The notes beneath the pieces were generated by a model. The model saw nothing but the letters and a program-made list of their open reading frames with translations. It was not told the DNA's origin and made no database searches. A DNA stretch of 44,724 nt from Clostridium sp. (lineage in GTDB: Bacteria; Bacillota; Clostridia; Lachnospirales; Lachnospiraceae). The stretch spans positions 1-44,724 of the forward strand of contig JAISOV010000005.1 in the NCBI GenBank assembly GCA_031275405.1, in the 5' to 3' direction. The position numbers were made by a program, and so were the translations under genes. Positions 42,338 to 44,724 of the stretch are shown one piece after another. How positions within the stretch are numbered: the first letter of the stretch is position 1; every line of letters starts with the position of its first letter.

Positions 42338-42371
42338 CCTATGGGAGAGGCGCTTCTCTCCCATAGGTTCT
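42338..42371 (+). terminator. Perfect hairpin upstream of the recombinase gene
   Basis: CCTATGGGAGAG (42338-42349) pairs fully with CTCTCCCATAGG (42356-42367) around a 6-base loop and is followed by TTCTTTT. It would stop plus-strand transcripts entering the recombinase gene. Confidence 0.6.
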
Positions 42372-42388
42372 TTTCATCTGAACGATAA

Positions 42389-43054
<666 letters not shown>

Positions 43055-43059
43055 ACCAG

Positions 43060-43252
43060 CTTCCAGAAAGCGTACCTTTTGACAGTGGCCGGATTCCTGC
43101 GGCCAGATTCACAGAAATTTCCATATTTATTCCAATCAGGAAATATCTTGTGCTTTTTCTAGGAAAACCGTTTGTAATCCGTGCGGAATTGTGGTAAAAT
43201 AAAAAATAAAATGCGTATTTTGGCCACTGTCAAAAGGTACACCTTCTGACAG
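43060..43252. promoter_or_regulatory. Invertible promoter element with two inverted recombinase sites
   Basis: A perfect 19-bp inverted repeat, GTACCTTTTGACAGTGGCC at 43072-43090 and its complement at 43222-43240. Each copy sits in a 26-bp site of two 12-bp half-sites around a central dinucleotide. The right site (43227-43252) is CTGTCAAAAGGT, then AC, then ACCTTCTGACAG, an 11 of 12 palindrome. The left site (43060-43085) has CTTCCAGAAAGC, then GT, then ACCTTTTGACAG. GT and AC are opposite orientations of the same non-palindromic core, as needed for inversion. Between them lies a promoter pointing right: TTGTAA (43172-43177), 17 bp, TAAAAT (43195-43200). Inversion would turn it away from the gene at 43289. 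Confidence 0.85.
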
Positions 43253-43288
43253 CCATAGGAACGGATCAAAAGAAAGGACGGAGATAGA

Positions 43289-44724
43289 ATGGACATCCAA
43301 AAGAGACTGGGTATGAAAAGGAAAACGGCTGCGGCCGCCACGGCCCTCCTCCTGGCGCTGGGGCTGTCCGCAGCCCCGGCGCTGGCGGCGGACAAACGAC
43401 CGGAATCGAAGCCCTCTTCCGCCTCCGCTGCGGAGACCGTGGGCTTCGGCGGCAAGGAATGGCTGGTGGTCGGCGGAAAGGAGGGAACCAGCGACGTGGC
43501 TGCGGAAGAAGGCGCCCTGACCCTGCTTGCGACAAACCTGGACTTCGGCCAGTCGTCATTCAACCCGGTATCCGACGATCATGAGTCGGATCCCTCAGCT
43601 TCAAACATCTACCACGGAAGCACCCTGCAGACTGCGATGGCTCAGGCATTCTCCGGCCTTAACCTGTCCAGCCATGAGGGCAGCCTGGTCAAGCGGCGCA
43701 CACTGGCGGACGTCGGTGTCCAAAACCAGGCCTTCTGGCCCCTTTCCCAAGCGGAAGCGGCAGCGCTCACGGAAAACGAACGGAAATTCAATGGCGCGTA
43801 TTGGCTCCGCACGCCGAAGGGCGAGCAGAATGTTTACATCGTCGGTACCAGCGGCACTATATCGAATTGGAACCTGACTGATGAGAGTGCTAGGGGGTGC
43901 TACCTCCGCCCCGCTCTGTGGCTGGATGTGTCCTTGGCCCTCTTCACGACCGCCGCCAAAGGCGGCAAGGCCGAAGAACCCGGATCCAGCCTTCCGGAAT
44001 ATACGCCGGAGGAATCCTATAAATTCACGATGGTGGACGGCGGCCTCGCCCCGGGCTTTACGCTGGGCCAGGCAGACAATAAGGGCAGTACGCTGACCGT
44101 CCCCTACACCGGCGCGGCATACCAAGAAGACGAGGTCCGCTTCCTCTCCGCCCTGGTCAGGCGCGGCGGGGACGCCTTCTACGGAAACGTCACCCACTAC
44201 GGCAGGCTCAAGGAGATAGGAAGCGAGGAGGACGAAAGCGGCAGCGTCCAGGTGACGCTGCCGGAGGGCTTCGACTCGATCCGGGATACCCTGTATCTCT
44301 TCGTGGAGCAGTCAAACGGCGACAACCATACCGACTTTGCCGGCACGCCGCTTGCGCCCGACCTGGCGGCGGAAGGGCCGCCCGAGAAGGAAGAGCCGGA
44401 TGAAAACAGTGAAGACAGCGGAAGCAACGAAAACGGCGGGAGTAGCGAAAACGGCGGGAGCAGCGAAAACGGCGGGAGCAGCGAAAACAGCGGAAACAGC
44501 GGGAGCGGCGGCTCTCCTGCGGCTCCCGGCGCCGGTACCGTCTACTCCGTCCTGGCGCAGTTCGGCGCGTGGGGCGGCGGCCCGGTCACGGCCAGGATAG
44601 ACGCAGACCATACGAAGTTCACCCGCCTGCTCTGCGACGGCGCCGAGGTGGACCCGGCCCATTACACGGTCACGCAGGGAAGCACCGTGATCACGCTCCG
44701 GGAAAGCTACCTGGCCACCCTCTC
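43289..44724 (+). CDS. Secreted DUF6273-type surface protein, 3' end outside the window
   Basis: An open frame with no stop to the window edge (478 codons). A signal peptide (MDIQKRLGMKRKT, hydrophobic core, cut near ALA at residue 33) is followed by a DUF6273-like domain at about 50-213, with FWPLSQAEAA, YWLRTPKGEQNVYIVGTSG and YLRPALWLDVS. A beta-rich domain follows (about 235-360), then a Glu/Asn/Gly/Ser linker with SSENGG repeats (44425-44490), then the start of an Ig-like X2-type repeat (HYTVTQGSTVITLRESYLATL). ATG 43289 has GGACGGAG just upstream. It lies behind the invertible promoter, which suggests phase-variable display. Anchoring and the full length cannot be seen. Confidence 0.85.
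   Translation, partial: MDIQKRLGMKRKTAAAATALLLALGLSAAPALAADKRPESKPSSASAAETVGFGGKEWLVVGGKEGTSDVAAEEGALTLLATNLDFGQSSFNPVSDDHESDPSASNIYHGSTLQTAMAQAFSGLNLSSHEGSLVKRRTLADVGVQNQAFWPLSQAEAAALTENERKFNGAYWLRTPKGEQNVYIVGTSGTISNWNLTDESARGCYLRPALWLDVSLALFTTAAKGGKAEEPGSSLPEYTPEESYKFTMVDGGLAPGFTLGQADNKGSTLTVPYTGAAYQEDEVRFLSALVRRGGDAFYGNVTHYGRLKEIGSEEDESGSVQVTLPEGFDSIRDTLYLFVEQSNGDNHTDFAGTPLAPDLAAEGPPEKEEPDENSEDSGSNENGGSSENGGSSENGGSSENSGNSGSGGSPAAPGAGTVYSVLAQFGAWGGGPVTARIDADHTKFTRLLCDGAEVDPAHYTVTQGSTVITLRESYLATL

Noticed and set aside
43289..44724. Target of a diversity-generating retroelement
   Set aside because: The protein has a DUF6273-type domain, but no reverse transcriptase or template repeat is in the window.

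Overview
The window looks like chromosomal DNA of a GC-rich gut-type Clostridia bacterium (Bacillota, probably Lachnospiraceae-like). This is inferred from strong AGGAGG-type ribosome binding sites, TTGACA-N17-TATAAT promoters, a LytTR regulator, an NlpC/P60-SH3 wall hydrolase, an ECF-type metal transporter and a DUF6273-type surface protein. No rRNA, tRNA or CRISPR array was recognised.

Layout. (1) 191-5306: a decayed IS30-family element whose transposase gene is split by about 4 kb of phage head genes on the minus strand, including a portal protein fused to a Nudix domain and a nuclease-like tail. (2) 5361-6755: a two-gene ABC exporter. (3) 7251-13751: a threonine/aspartate-family block (ACT-domain regulator, homoserine dehydrogenase, ApgM-like putative homoserine kinase, aspartokinase), broken by an IS110 element and carrying a 9 x 23 bp tandem repeat. 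(4) 13752-14793: a strong promoter with no convincing gene behind it. (5) 14794-16269: an orphan solute-binding protein. (6) 16408-22186: arginine synthesis, GNAT-argJ-argB-argD on the minus strand and argG divergent. (7) 22284-26283: LytTR regulator, small DMT transporter, thioredoxin reductase-like protein and NlpC/P60 hydrolase. (8) 26284-26781: convergent spacer with clustered DnaA boxes. (9) 26782-30504: GH36 alpha-galactosidase and an unusual HisF/HisH pair. (10) 30641-30735: a 16-bp tandem repeat. (11) 30727-34435: larB with a CbiMN-CbiQ-CbiO nickel/cobalt transporter. (12) 34483-38946: a carbohydrate-type ABC transporter operon with two unrecognised accessory genes. (13) 39081-39287: a small Cys-rich peptide gene with its own promoter. 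(14) 39561-42340: a truncated Uma2 gene, a DUF6062 gene and a poorly resolved region. (15) 42419-44724: a serine recombinase, an invertible promoter and a secreted repeat-containing protein that runs off the end.

The most exciting element is at the right edge. The Pin-type serine recombinase gene is followed 5 bp later by a recombination site. A second copy in opposite orientation lies about 165 bp further on. The two sites share a perfect 19-bp inverted repeat and opposite GT/AC central dinucleotides. Between them is one good promoter (TTGTAA-N17-TAAAAT) now pointing at the surface protein gene. This reads as a self-contained phase-variation switch, drawn here in the ON orientation. Other notable points are the phage portal-Nudix-nuclease fusion, a HisF with the catalytic Asp130 replaced by Gln, a possible IS110 bridge RNA locus, the Cys-rich peptide and several tandem-repeat loci.
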